Below are positions 24,213 through 38,954 of a DNA stretch of 64,000 bases, piece after piece. The notes beneath the pieces are model-generated. The model was given only the letters and a program-made list of their open reading frames with translations. It made no database searches and was not told the origin of the DNA. A program made the position numbers and the translations under genes. Source of the stretch: Auanema rhodensis (Eukaryota > Nematoda > Chromadorea > Rhabditida > Rhabditidae); the NCBI GenBank assembly GCA_964057225.1, contig OZ059894.1, positions 2,914,001 to 2,978,000 on the forward strand, given 5' to 3'. Each line of letters opens with the position of its first letter. Within the stretch, counting starts at the first letter, position 1.

Positions 24213-27200
24213 ATCATTTTTCAAACGATCATAACTAATTTTTGTATTAAGCGTTTTTCAATGTAGTATAGTGCATTCGATGCGGATTTTCAAGCTGCGT
24301 CGATCTGTGTTATCAGATTTGCGCTAGCTTAAAAATGCACTGAGATATCAACTGATATAAGTTCACACTTATATCCTCGATTTTCACCATGAAGAATTAA
24401 TTTTTTCGATGAATAACATTGTCCATCGTCTTTGCCTTGAAAAAAAGAATCTAAAAACATCTACTTTTTGCTAAATTATTTTGAAATTTTTCGAAAAAAT
24501 TTTTGTCAAAATGTTTTTGGAAGCAATGTTGAGTGTACATGGAAACTCAACATACACTAATGCATCATTTTTCAAACGATCATAACTAATTTTTGTATTG
24601 AGCGTTTTTCAATGTAGTATAGTGCATTCGATGCGGATTTTTAAGCTGCGTCGAGCTGTGTTATCAGATTTGCGCTAGCTTAAAAATGCACCGAGATATC
24701 AACTGATATAAGTTCACACATATATCCTCGATTTTCACCCTGAAGAATTAATTTTTTCGTTGAATAACATTGTCCATCGTCTTTGCCTTGAAAAAAGGAA
24801 TCTAAAAACATCTACTTTTCGCTAAATTATTTTGAAATTTTTCGAAAAAATTTTTGTCAAAATGTTTTTGGAAGCAATGTTGAGTGTACATGGAAACTCA
24901 ACATACACTAATGCATCATTTTTCAAACGATCATAACTAATTTTTGTATTAAGCGTTTTTCAATGTAGTATAGTGCATTCGATGCGGATTTTTAAGCTGC
25001 GTCGAGCTGTGTTATCAGATTTGCGCTAGCTTAAAAATGCACCGAGATATCAACTGATATAAGTTCACACATATATCCTCGATTTTCACCCTGAAGAATT
25101 AATTTTTTCGTTGAATAACATTGTCCATCGTCTTTGCCTTGAAAAAAGGAATCTAAAAACATCTACTTTTCGCTAAATTATTTTGAAATTTTTCGAAAAA
25201 ATTTTTGTCAAAATGTTTTTGGAAGCAATGTTGAGTGTACATGGAAACTCAACATACACTAATGCATCATTTTTCAAACGATCATAACTAATTTTTGTAT
25301 TAAGCGTTTTTCAATGTAGTATAGTGCATTCGATGCGGATTTTTAAGCTGCGTCGATCTGTGTTATCAGATTTGCGCTAGCTTGAAAATGCACCGAGATA
25401 TCAACTGATATAAGTTCACACTTATATCCTCGATTTTCACCCTGAAGAATTAATTTTTTCGTTGAATAACATTGTCCATCGTCTTTGCCTTGAAAAAAGG
25501 AATCTAAAAACATCTACTTTTCGCTAAATTATTTTGAAATTTTTCGAAAAAATTTTTGTCAAAATGTTTTTGGAAGCAATGTTGAGTGTACATGGAAACT
25601 CAACATACACTAATGCATCATTTTTCAAACGATCATAACTAATTTTTGTATTAAGCGTTTTTCAATGTAGTATAGTGCATTCGATGCGGATTTTTAAGCT
25701 GCGTCGAGCTGTGTTATCAGATTTGCGCTAGCTTAAAAATGCACCGAGATATCAACTGATATAAGTTCACACTTATATCCTCGATTTTCACCCTGAAGAA
25801 TTAGTTTTTTCGTTGAATAACATTGTCCATCGTCTTTGCCTTGAAAAAAGGAATCTAAAAACATCTACTTTTCGCTAAATTATTTTGAAATTTTTCGAAA
25901 AAATTTTTGTCAAAATGTTTTTGGAAGCAATGTTGAGTGTACATGGAAACTCAACATACACTAATGCATCATTTTTCAAACGATCATAACTAATTTTTGT
26001 ATTAAGCGTTTTTCAATGTAGTATAGTGCATTCGATGCGGATTTTTAAGCTGCGTCGAGCTGTGTTATCACATTTGCGCTAGCTTAAAAATGCACCGAGA
26101 TATCAACTGATATAAGTTCACACTTATATCCTCGATTTTCACCCTGAAGAATTAGTTTTTTCGTTGAATAACATTGTCCATCGTCTTTGCCTTGAAAAAA
26201 GGAATCTAAAAACATCTACTTTTTGCTAAATTATTTTGAAATTTTTCGAAAAAATTTTTGTCAAAATGTTTTTGGAAGCAATGTTGAGTGTACATGGAAA
26301 CTCAACATACACTAATGCATCATTTTTCAAACGATCATAACTAATTTTTGTATTGAGCGTTTTTCAATGTAGTATAGTGCATTCGATGCGGATTTTTAAG
26401 CTGCGTCGAGCTGTGTTATCAGATTTGCGCTAGCTTAAAAATGCACCGAGATATCAACTGATATAAGTTCACACATATATCCTCGATTTTCACCCTGAAG
26501 AATTAAATTTTTCGTTGAATAACATTGTCCATCGTCTTTGCCTTGAAAAAAGGAAACTAAAAACATCTACTTTTCGCTAAATTATTTTGAAATTTTTCGA
26601 AAAAATTTTTGTCAAAATGTTTTTGGAAGCAATGTTGAGTGTACATGGAAACTCAACATACACTAATGCATCATTTTTCAAACGATCATAACTAATTTTT
26701 GTATTAAGCGTTTTTCAATGTAGTATAGTGCATTCGATGCGGATTTTCAAGCTGCGTCGATCTGTGTTATCAGATTTGCGCTAGCTTAAAAATGCACCGA
26801 GATATCAACTGATATAAGTTCACACTTATATCCTCGATTTTCACCCTGAAGAATTAATTTTTTCGATGAATAACATTGTCCATCGTCTTTGCCTTGAAAA
26901 AAGAAATCTAAAAACATCTACTTTTCGCTAAATTATTTTGAAATTTTTCGAAAAAATTTTTGTCAAAATGTTTTTGGAAGCAATGTTGAGTGTACATGGA
27001 AACTCAACATACACTAATGCATCATTTTTCAAACGATCATAACTAATTTTTGTATTAAGCGTTTTTCAATGTAGTATAGTGCATTCGATGCGGATTTTTA
27101 AGCTGCGTCGATCTGTGTTATCAGATTTGCGCTAGCTTAAAAATGCACTGAGATATCAACTGATATAAGTTCACACTTATATCCTCGATTTTCACCATGA

Positions 27201-29828
27201 AGAATTAATTTTTTCGATGAATAACATTGTCCATCGTCTTTGCCTTGAAAAAAAGAATCTAAAAACATCTACTTTTTGCTAAATTATTTTGAAATTTTTC
27301 GAAAAAATTTTTGTCAAAATGTTTTTGGAAGCAATGTTGAGTGTACATGGAAACTCAACATACACTAATGCATCATTTTTCAAACGATCATAACTAATTT
27401 TTGTATTGAGCGTTTTTCAATGTAGTATAGTGCATTCGATGCGGATTTTTAAGCTGCGTCGAGCTGTGTTATCAGATTTGCGCTAGCTTAAAAATGCACC
27501 GAGATATCAACTGATATAAGTTCACACATATATCCTCGATTTTCACCCTGAAGAATTAATTTTTTCGTTGAATAACATTGTCCATCGTCTTTGCCTTGAA
27601 AAAAGGAATCTAAAAACATCTACTTTTCGCTAAATTATTTTGAAATTTTTCGAAAAAATTTTTGTCAAAATGTTTTTGGAAGCAATGTTGAGTGTACATG
27701 GAAACTCAACATACACTAATGCATCATTTTTCAAACGATCATAACTAATTTTTGTATTAAGCGTTTTTCAATGTAGTATAGTGCATTCGATGCGGATTTT
27801 TAAGCTGCGTCGAGCTGTGTTATCAGATTTGCGCTAGCTTAAAAATGCACCGAGATATCAACTGATATAAGTTCACACATATATCCTCGATTTTCACCCT
27901 GAAGAATTAATTTTTTCGTTGAATAACATTGTCCATCGTCTTTGCCTTGAAAAAAGGAATCTAAAAACATCTACTTTTCGCTAAATTATTTTGAAATTTT
28001 TCGAAAAAATTTTTGTCAAAATGTTTTTGGAAGCAATGTTGAGTGTACATGGAAACTCAACATACACTAATGCATCATTTTTCAAACGATCATAACTAAT
28101 TTTTGTATTAAGCGTTTTTCAATGTAGTATAGTGCATTCGATGCGGATTTTTAAGCTGCGTCGATCTGTGTTATCAGATTTGCGCTAGCTTGAAAATGCA
28201 CCGAGATATCAACTGATATAAGTTCACACTTATATCCTCGATTTTCACCCTGAAGAATTAATTTTTTCGTTGAATAACATTGTCCATCGTCTTTGCCTTG
28301 AAAAAAGGAATCTAAAAACATCTACTTTTCGCTAAATTATTTTGAAATTTTTCGAAAAAATTTTTGTCAAAATGTTTTTGGAAGCAATGTTGAGTGTACA
28401 TGGAAACTCAACATACACTAATGCATCATTTTTCAAACGATCATAACTAATTTTTGTATTAAGCGTTTTTCAATGTAGTATAGTGCATTCGATGCGGATT
28501 TTTAAGCTGCGTCGAGCTGTGTTATCAGATTTGCGCTAGCTTAAAAATGCACCGAGATATCAACTGATATAAGTTCACACTTATATCCTCGATTTTCACC
28601 CTGAAGAATTAGTTTTTTCGTTGAATAACATTGTCCATCGTCTTTGCCTTGAAAAAAGGAATCTAAAAACATCTACTTTTCGCTAAATTATTTTGAAATT
28701 TTTCGAAAAAATTTTTGTCAAAATGTTTTTGGAAGCAATGTTGAGTGTACATGGAAACTCAACATACACTAATGCATCATTTTTCAAACGATCATAACTA
28801 ATTTTTGTATTAAGCGTTTTTCAATGTAGTATAGTGCATTCGATGCGGATTTTTAAGCTGCGTCGAGCTGTGTTATCACATTTGCGCTAGCTTAAAAATG
28901 CACCGAGATATCAACTGATATAAGTTCACACTTATATCCTCGATTTTCACCCTGAAGAATTAGTTTTTTCGTTGAATAACATTGTCCATCGTCTTTGCCT
29001 TGAAAAAAGGAATCTAAAAACATCTACTTTTTGCTAAATTATTTTGAAATTTTTCGAAAAAATTTTTGTCAAAATGTTTTTGGAAGCAATGTTGAGTGTA
29101 CATGGAAACTCAACATACACTAATGCATCATTTTTCAAACGATCATAACTAATTTTTGTATTGAGCGTTTTTCAATGTAGTATAGTGCATTCGATGCGGA
29201 TTTTTAAGCTGCGTCGAGCTGTGTTATCAGATTTGCGCTAGCTTAAAAATGCACCGAGATATCAACTGATATAAGTTCACACATATATCCTCGATTTTCA
29301 CCCTGAAGAATTAAATTTTTCGTTGAATAACATTGTCCATCGTCTTTGCCTTGAAAAAAGGAAACTAAAAACATCTACTTTTCGCTAAATTATTTTGAAA
29401 TTTTTCGAAAAAATTTTTGTCAAAATGTTTTTGGAAGCAATGTTGAGTGTACATGGAAACTCAACATACACTAATGCATCATTTTTCAAACGATCATAAC
29501 TAATTTTTGTATTAAGCGTTTTTCAATGTAGTATAGTGCATTCGATGCGGATTTTCAAGCTGCGTCGATCTGTGTTATCAGATTTGCGCTAGCTTAAAAA
29601 TGCACCGAGATATCAACTGATATAAGTTCACACTTATATCCTCGATTTTCACCCTGAAGAATTAATTTTTTCGATGAATAACATTGTCCATCGTCTTTGC
29701 CTTGAAAAAAGAAATCTAAAAACATCTACTTTTCGCTAAATTATTTTGAAATTTTTCGAAAAAATTTTTGTCAAAATGTTTTTGGAAGCAATGTTGAGTG
29801 TACATGGAAACTCAACATACACTAATGC
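24213..29828 (+). repeat. Eight-monomer higher-order repeat, 2 copies, 2808-bp period
   Basis: Monomers 70-77 (24213-27020) recur as 78-85 (27021-29828). Rare markers are exactly 2808 bp apart: G119 at 25384/28192, C104 at 26071/28879 and A238 at 26556/29364. Variable states of the remaining members agree in order. This is the longest clear duplication unit I can trace. C104 is seen only in these two copies. Confidence 0.9.
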
Positions 29829-32800
29829 ATCATTTTTCAAACGATCATAACTAATTTTTGTATTAAGCGTTTTTCAATGTAGTATAGTGCATTCGATGCG
29901 GATTTTTAAGCTGCGTCGATCTGTGTTATCAGATTTGCGCTAGCTTGAAAATGCACCGAGATATCAACTGATATAAGTTCACACTTATATCCTCGATTTT
30001 CACCCTGAAGAATTAATTTTTTCGTTGAATAACATTGTCCATCGTCTTTGCCTTGAAAAAAGGAATCTAAAAACATCTACTTTTCGCTAAATTATTTTGA
30101 AATTTTTCGAAAAAATTTTTGTCAAAATGTTTTTGGAAGCAATGTTGAGTGTACATGGAAACTCAACATACACTAATGCATCATTTTTCAAACGATCATA
30201 ACTAATTTTTGTATTAAGCGTTTTTCAATGTAGTATAGTGCATTCGATGCGGATTTTTAAGCTGCGTCGAGCTGTGTTATCAGATTTGCGCTAGCTTAAA
30301 AATGCACCGAGATATCAACTGATATAAGTTCACACTTATATCCTCGATTTTCACCCTGAAGAATTAGTTTTTTCGTTGAATAACATTGTCCATCGTCTTT
30401 GCCTTGAAAAAAGGAATCTAAAAACATCTACTTTTTGCTAAATTATTTTGAAATTTTTCGAAAAAATTTTTGTCAAAATGTTTTTGGAAGCAATGTTGAG
30501 TGTACATGGAAACTCAACATACACTAATGCATCATTTTTCAAACGATCATAACTAATTTTTGTATTGAGCGTTTTTCAATGTAGTATAGTGCATTCGATG
30601 CGGATTTTTAAGCTGCGTCGAGCTGTGTTATCAGATTTGCGCTAGCTTAAAAATGCACCGAGATATCAACTGATATAAGTTCACACATATATCCTCGATT
30701 TTCACCCTGAAGAATTAAATTTTTCGTTGAATAACATTGTCCATCGTCTTTGCCTTGAAAAAAGGAATCTAAAAACATCTACTTTTCGCTAAATTATTTT
30801 GAAATTTTTCGAAAAAATTTTTGTCAAAATGTTTTTGGAAGCAATGTTGAGTGTACATGGAAACTCAACATACACTAATGCATCATTTTTCAAACGATCA
30901 TAACTAATTTTTGTATTAAGCGTTTTTCAATGTAGTATAGTGCATTCGATGCGGATTTTTAAGCTGCGTCGAGCTGTGTTATCAGATTTGCGCTAGCTTA
31001 AAAATGCACCGAGATATCAACTGATATAAGTTCACACTTATATCCTCGATTTTCACCCTGAAGAATTAGTTTTTTCGTTGAATAACATTGTCCATCGTCT
31101 TTGCCTTGAAAAAAGGAATCTAAAAACATCTACTTTTTGCTAAATTATTTTGAAATTTTTCGAAAAAATTTTTGTCAAAATGTTTTTGGAAGCAATGTTG
31201 AGTGTACATGGAAACTCAACATACACTAATGCATCATTTTTCAAACGATCATAACTAATTTTTGTATTGAGCGTTTTTCAATGTAGTATAGTGCATTCGA
31301 TGCGGATTTTTAAGCTGCGTCGAGCTGTGTTATCAGATTTGCGCTAGCTTAAAAATGCACCGAGATATCAACTGATATAAGTTCACACATATATCCTCGA
31401 TTTTCACCCTGAAGAATTAAATTTTTCGTTGAATAACATTGTCCATCGTCTTTGCCTTGAAAAAAGGAAACTAAAAACATCTACTTTTCGCTAAATTATT
31501 TTGAAATTTTTCGAAAAAATTTTTGTCAAAATGTTTTTGGAAGCAATGTTGAGTGTACATGGAAACTCAACATACACTAATGCATCATTTTTCAAACGAT
31601 CATAACTAATTTTTGTATTAAGCGTTTTTCAATGTAGTATAGTGCATTCGATGCGGATTTTCAAGCTGCGTCGATCTGTGTTATCAGATTTGCGCTAGCT
31701 TAAAAATGCACCGAGATATCAACTGATATAAGTTCACACTTATATCCTCGATTTTCACCCTGAAGAATTAATTTTTTCGATGAATAACATTGTCCATCGT
31801 CTTTGCCTTGAAAAAAGAAATCTAAAAACATCTACTTTTCGCTAAATTATTTTGAAATTTTTCGAAAAAATTTTTGTCAAAATGTTTTTGGAAGCAATGT
31901 TGAGTGTACATGGAAACTCAACATACACTAATGCATCATTTTTCAAACGATCATAACTAATTTTTGTATTAAGCGTTTTTCAATGTAGTATAGTGCATTC
32001 GATGCGGATTTTTAAGCTGCGTCGATCTGTGTTATCAGATTTGCGCTAGCTTGAAAATGCACCGAGATATCAACTGATATAAGTTCACACTTATATCCTC
32101 GATTTTCACCCTGAAGAATTAATTTTTTCGTTGAATAACATTGTCCATCGTCTTTGCCTTGAAAAAAGAAATCTAAAAACATCTACTTTTCGCTAAATTA
32201 TTTTGAAATTTTTCGAAAAAATTTTTGTCAAAATGTTTTTGGAAGCAATGTTGAGTGTACATGGAAACTCAACATACACTAATGCATCATTTTTCAAACG
32301 ATCATAACTAATTTTTGTATTAAGCGTTTTTCAATGTAGTATAGTGCATTCGATGCGGATTTTTAAGCTGCGTCGAGCTGTGTTATCAGATTTGCGCTAG
32401 CTTAAAAATGCACCGAGATATCAACTGATATAAGTTCACACTTATATCCTCGATTTTCACCCTGAAGAATTAGTTTTTTCGTTGAATAACATTGTCCATC
32501 GTCTTTGCCTTGAAAAAAGGAATCTAAAAACATCTACTTTTTGCTAAATTATTTTGAAATTTTTCGAAAAAATTTTTGTCAAAATGTTTTTGGAAGCAAT
32601 GTTGAGTGTACATGGAAACTCAACATACACTAATGCATCATTTTTCAAACGATCATAACTAATTTTTGTATTGAGCGTTTTTCAATGTAGTATAGTGCAT
32701 TCGATGCGGATTTTTAAGCTGCGTCGAGCTGTGTTATCAGATTTGCGCTAGCTTAAAAATGCACCGAGATATCAACTGATATAAGTTCACACATATATCC

Positions 32801-35093
32801 TCGATTTTCACCCTGAAGAATTAAATTTTTCGTTGAATAACATTGTCCATCGTCTTTGCCTTGAAAAAAGGAAACTAAAAACATCTACTTTTCGCTAAAT
32901 TATTTTGAAATTTTTCGAAAAAATTTTTGTCAAAATGTTTTTGGAAGCAATGTTGAGTGTACATGGAAACTCAACATACACTAATGCATCATTTTTCAAA
33001 CGATCATAACTAATTTTTGTATTAAGCGTTTTTCAATGTAGTATAGTGCATTCGATGCGGATTTTCAAGCTGCGTCGATCTGTGTTATCAGATTTGCGCT
33101 AGCTTAAAAATGCACCGAGATATCAACTGATATAAGTTCACACTTATATCCTCGATTTTCACCCTGAAGAATTAATTTTTTCGATGAATAACATTGTCCA
33201 TCGTCTTTGCCTTGAAAAAAGAAATCTAAAAACATCTACTTTTCGCTAAATTATTTTGAAATTTTTCGAAAAAATTTTTGTCAAAATGTTTTTGGAAGCA
33301 ATGTTGAGTGTACATGGAAACTCAACATACACTAATGCATCATTTTTCAAACGATCATAACTAATTTTTGTATTAAGCGTTTTTCAATGTAGTATAGTGC
33401 ATTCGATGCGGATTTTTAAGCTGCGTCGATCTGTGTTATCCGATTTGCGCTAGCTGAAAAATGCACCGAGATATCAACTGATATAAGTTCACACTTATAT
33501 CCTCGATTTTCACCCTGAAGAATTAATTTTTTCGTTGAATAACATTGTCCATCGTCTTTGCCTTGAAAAAAAGAATCTAAAAACATCTACTTTTTGTTAA
33601 ATTATTTTGAAATTTTTCGAAAAAATTTTTGTCAAAATGTTTTTGGAAGCAATGTTGAGTGTACATGGAAACTCAACATACACTAATGCATCATTTTTCA
33701 AACGATCATAACTAATTTTTGTATTAAGCGTTTTTCAATGTAGTATAGTGCATTCGATGCGGATTTTTAAGCTGCGTCGATCTGTGTTATCCGATTTGCG
33801 CTAGCTTAAAAATGCACCGAGATATCAACTGATATAAGTTCACACTTATATCCTCGATTTTCACCCTGAAGAATTAATTTTTTCGATGAATAACATTGTC
33901 CATCGTCTTTGCCTTGAAAAAAGGAATCTAAAAACATCTACTTTTCGCTAAATTATTTTGAAATTTTTCGAAAAAATTTTTGTCAAAATGTTTTTGGAAG
34001 CAATGTTGAGTGTACATGGAAACTCAACATACACTAATGCATCATTTTTCAAACAATCATAACTAATTTTTGTATTAAGCGTTTTTCAATGTAGTATAGT
34101 GCATTCGATGCGGATTTTTAAGCTGCGTCGATCTGTGTTATCCGATTTGCGCTAGCTGAAAAATGCACCGAGATATCAACTGATATAAGTTCACACTTAT
34201 ATCCTCGATTTTCACCCTGAAGAATTAATTTTTTCGTTGAATAACATTGTCCATCGTCTTTGCCTTGAAAAAAAGAATCTAAAAACATCTACTTTTTGCT
34301 AAATTATTTTGAAATTTTTCGAAAAAATTTTTGTCAAAATGTTTTTGGAAGCAATATTGAGTGTACATGGAAACTCAACATACACTAATGCATCATTTTT
34401 CAAACGATCATAACTAATTTTTGTATTAAGCGTTTTTCAATGTAGTATAGTGCATTCGATGCGGATTTTTAAGCTGCGTCGAGCTGTGTTATCAGATTTG
34501 CGCTAGCTTAAAAATGCACCGAGATATCAACTGATATAAGTTCACACATATATCCTCGATTTTCACCCTGAAGAATTAAATTTTTCGTTGAATAACATTG
34601 TCCATCGTCTTTGCCTTGAAAAAAGGAAACTAAAAACATCTACTTTTCGCTAAATTATTTTGAAATTTTTCGAAAAAATTTTTGTCAAAATGTTTTTGGA
34701 AGCAATGTTGAGTGTACATGGAAACTCAACATACACTAATGCATCATTTTTCAAACGATCATAACTAATTTTTGTATTAAGCGTTTTTCAATGTAGTATA
34801 GTGCATTCGATGCGGATTTTCAAGCTGCGTCGATCTGTGTTATCAGATTTGCGCTAGCTTAAAAATGCACCGAGATATCAACTGATATAAGTTCACACTT
34901 ATATCCTCGATTTTCACCCTGAAGAATTAATTTTTTCGATGAATAACATTGTCCATCGTCTTTGCCTTGAAAAAAGAAATCTAAAAACATCTACTTTTCG
35001 CTAAATTATTTTGAAATTTTTCGAAAAAATTTTTGTCAAAATGTTTTTGGAAGCAATGTTGAGTGTACATGGAAACTCAACATACACTAATGC
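29127..35093 (+). repeat. Partially repeated four- to six-monomer block with A238/G119 markers
   Basis: The run G37/A189/A238, then C79/A197/A235, then G119, then G188/T257 occurs at monomers 84-87 (29127-30530) and 90-93 (31233-32636), offset 2106 bp. The first two members recur alone at 94-95 (32637-33338), and a close version recurs at 99-100 (34392-35093). The truncated copies run across the zone I/II border, so the border is a gradient of interleaved copies here rather than one cut. Confidence 0.75.
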
Positions 35094-38000
35094 ATCATTT
35101 TTCAAACGATCATAACTAATTTTTGTATTAAGCGTTTTTCAATGTAGTATAGTGCATTCGATGCGGATTTTTAAGCTGCGTCGATCTGTGTTATCCGATT
35201 TGCGCTAGCTGAAAAATGCACCGAGATATCAACTGATATAAGTTCACACTTATATCCTCGATTTTCACCCTGAAGAATTAATTTTTTCGTTGAATAACAT
35301 TGTCCATCGTCTTTGCCTTGAAAAAAAGAATCTAAAAACATCTACTTTTTGTTAAATTATTTTGAAATTTTTCGAAAAAATTTTTGTCAAAATGTTTTTG
35401 GAAGCAATGTTGAGTGTACATGGAAACTCAACATACACTAATGCATCATTTTTCAAACGATCATAACTAATTTCTGTATTAAGCGTTTTTCAATGTAGTA
35501 TAGTGCATTCGATGCGGATTTTCAAGCTGCGTCGATCTGTGTTATCAGATTTGCGCTAGCTTAAAAATGCACCGAGATATCAACTGATATAAGTTCACAC
35601 TTATATCCTCGATTTTCACCCTGAAGAATTAATTTTTTCGATGAATAACATTGTCCATCGTCTTTGCCTTGAAAAAAGGAATCTAAAAACATCTACTTTT
35701 CGCTAAATTATTTTGAAATTTTTCGAAAAAATTTTTGTCAAAATGTTTTTGGAAGCAATGTTGAGTGTACATGGAAACTCAACATACACTAATGCATCAT
35801 TTTTCAAACAATCATAACTAATTTTTGTATTAAGCGTTTTTCAATGTAGTATAGTGCATTCGATGCGGATTTTTAAGCTGCGTCGATCTGTGTTATCCGA
35901 TTTGCGCTAGCTGAAAAATGCACCGAGATATCAACTGATATAAGTTCACACTTATATCCTCGATTTTCACCCTGAAGAATTAATTTTTTCGTTGAATAAC
36001 ATTGTCCATCGTCTTTGCCTTGAAAAAAAGAATCTAAAAACATCTACTTTTTGCTAAATTATTTTGAAATTTTTCGAAAAAATTTTTGTCAAAATGTTTT
36101 TGGAAGCAATATTGAGTGTACATGGAAACTCAACATACACTAATGCATCATTTTTCAAACGATCATAACTAATTTTTGTATTAAGCGTTTTTCAATGTAG
36201 TATAGTGCATTCGATGCGGATTTTTAAGCTGCGTCGATCTGTGTTATCCGATTTGCGCTAGCTTAAAAATGCACCGAGATATCAACTGATATAAGTTCAC
36301 ACTTATATCCTCGATTTTCACCCTGAAGAATTAATTTTTTCGATGAATAACATTGTCCATCGTCTTTGCCTTGAAAAAAGGAATCTAAAAACATCTACTT
36401 TTCGCTAAATTATTTTGAAATTTTTCGAAAAAATTTTTGTCAAAATGTTTTTGGAAGCAATGTTGAGTGTACATGGAAACTCAACATACACTAATGCATC
36501 ATTTTTCAAACAATCATAACTAATTTTTGTATTAAGCGTTTTTCAATGTAGTATAGTGCATTCGATGCGGATTTTTAAGCTGCGTCGATCTGTGTTATCC
36601 GATTTGCGCTAGCTGAAAAATGCACCGAGATATCAACTGATATAAGTTCACACATATATCCTCGATTTTCACCCTGAAGAATTATTTTTTTCGTTGAATA
36701 ACATTGTCCATCGTCTTTGCCTTGAAAGAAGAAATCTAAAAACATCTACTTTTCGCTAAATTATTTTGAAATCTTTTGAAAAAATTTTTGTCAAAATGTT
36801 TTTGGAAGCAATGTTGAGTGTACATGGAAACTCAACATACACTAATGCATCATTTTTCAAACGATCATAACTAATTTCTGTATTAAGCGTTTTTCAATGT
36901 AGTATAGTGCATTCGATGCGGACTTTCAAGCTGCGTCGATCTGTGTTATCAGATTTGCGCTAGCTTAAAAATGCACCGAGATATCAACTGATATAAGTTC
37001 ACACTTATATCCTCGATTTTCACCCTGAAGAATTAATTTTTTCGATGAATAACATTGTCCATCGTCTTTGCCTTGAAAAAAAGAATCTAAAAACATCTAC
37101 TTTTCGCTAAATTATTTTGAAATTTTTTGAAAAAATTTTTGTCAAAATGTTTTTGGAAGCAATGTTGAGTGTACATGGAAACTCAACATACACTAATGCA
37201 TCATTTTTCAAACGATCATAACTAATTTTTGTATTAAGCGTTTTTCAATGTAGTATAGTGCATTCGATGCGGATTTTCAAGCTGCGTCGATCTGTGTTAT
37301 CAGATTTGCGCTAGCTTAAAAATGCACCGAGATATCAACTGATATAAGTTCACACTTATATCCTCGATTTTCACCCTGAAGAATTAATTTTTTCGATGAA
37401 TAACATTGTCCATCGTCTTTGCCTTGAAAAAAGGAATCTAAAAACATCTACTTTTCGCTAAATTATTCTGAAATTTTTCGAAAAAATTTTTGTCAAAATG
37501 TTTTTGGAAGCAATGTTGAGTGTACATGGAAACTCAACATACACTAATGCATCATTTTTCAAACGATCATAACTAATTTCTGTATTAAGCGTTTTTCAAT
37601 GTAGTATAGTGCATTCGATGCGGATTTTCAAGCTGCGTCGATCTGTGTTATCAGATTTGCGCTAGCTTAAAAATGCACCGAGATATCAACTGATATAAGT
37701 TCACACTTATATCCTCGATTTTCACCCTGAAGAATTAATTTTTTCGATGAATAACATTGTCCATCGTCTTTGCCTTGAAAAAAGGAATCTAAAAACATCT
37801 ACTTTTCGCTAAATTATTTTGAAATTTTTCGAAAAAATTTTTGTCAAAATGTTTTTGGAAGCAATGTTGAGTGTACATGGAAACTCAACATACACTAATG
37901 CATCATTTTTCAAACAATCATAACTAATTTTTGTATTAAGCGTTTTTCAATGTAGTATAGTGCATTCGATGCGGATTTTTAAGCTGCGTCGATCTGTGTT

Positions 38001-38252
38001 ATCCGATTTGCGCTAGCTGAAAAATGCACCGAGATATCAACTGATATAAGTTCACACTTATATCCTCGATTTTCACCCTGAAGAATTAATTTTTTCGTTG
38101 AATAACATTGTCCATCGTCTTTGCCTTGAAAAAAAGAATCTAAAAACATCTACTTTTTGCTAAATTATTTTGAAATTTTTCGAAAAAATTTTTGTCAAAA
38201 TGTTTTTGGAAGCAATATTGAGTGTACATGGAAACTCAACATACACTAATGC

Positions 38253-38603
38253 ATCATTTTTCAAACGATCATAACTAATTTTTGTATTAAGCGTTTTTCA
38301 ATGTAGTATAGTGCATTCGATGCGGATTTTTAAGCTGCGTCGATCTGTGTTATCCGATTTGCGCTAGCTTAAAAATGCACCGAGATATCAACTGATATAA
38401 GTTCACACTTATATCCTCGATTTTCACCCTGAAGAATTAATTTTTTCGATGAATAACATTGTCCATCGTCTTTGCCTTGAAAGAAGAAATCTAAAAACAT
38501 CTACTTTTCGCTAAATTATTTTGAAATCTTTTGAAAAAATTTTTGTCAAAATGTTTTTGGAAGCAATGTTGAGTGTACATGGAAACTCAACATACACTAA
38601 TGC
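38253..38603 (+). repeat. Chimeric monomer 110, fusion of two neighbouring types
   Basis: The left part matches monomers 104 and 116 (G15, C103, T118, T157, A188, A197). The right part matches 105 and 117 (G231, A235, T276 with T280). The switch lies between 38449 (last left marker, A197) and 38483 (first right marker, G231). The copy count drops by one relative to the sister blocks, as expected for an unequal exchange that removed 351 bp. Confidence 0.75.
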
Positions 38604-38954
38604 ATCATTTTTCAAACGATCATAACTAATTTCTGTATTAAGCGTTTTTCAATGTAGTATAGTGCATTCGATGCGGACTTTCAAGCTGCGTCGATCTGTG
38701 TTATCAGATTTGCGCTAGCTTAAAAATGCACCGAGATATCAACTGATATAAGTTCACACTTATATCCTCGATTTTCACCCTGAAGAATTAATTTTTTCGA
38801 TGAATAACATTGTCCATCGTCTTTGCCTTGAAAAAAAGAATCTAAAAACATCTACTTTTCGCTAAATTATTTTGAAATTTTTTGAAAAAATTTTTGTCAA
38901 AATGTTTTTGGAAGCAATGTTGAGTGTACATGGAAACTCAACATACACTAATGC

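Larger units (their letters stand above)
1..33338 (+). repeat. Zone I: first subfamily, monomers 1-95
   Basis: These copies mostly carry G15, T30, A103 and T118. They mix G92 or T92, A188 or G188, T157 or A157, A37 or G37, and C257 or T257. G104 is usual, with A104 in a recurrent subset. Within the zone the mix is ordered by local higher-order repeats listed separately. Monomer 1 is an exception with zone II markers. From about 24.5 kb on, new markers appear (A189, A238, G119), and they die out at the zone II border. No sequence other than the satellite is present. Confidence 0.8.
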
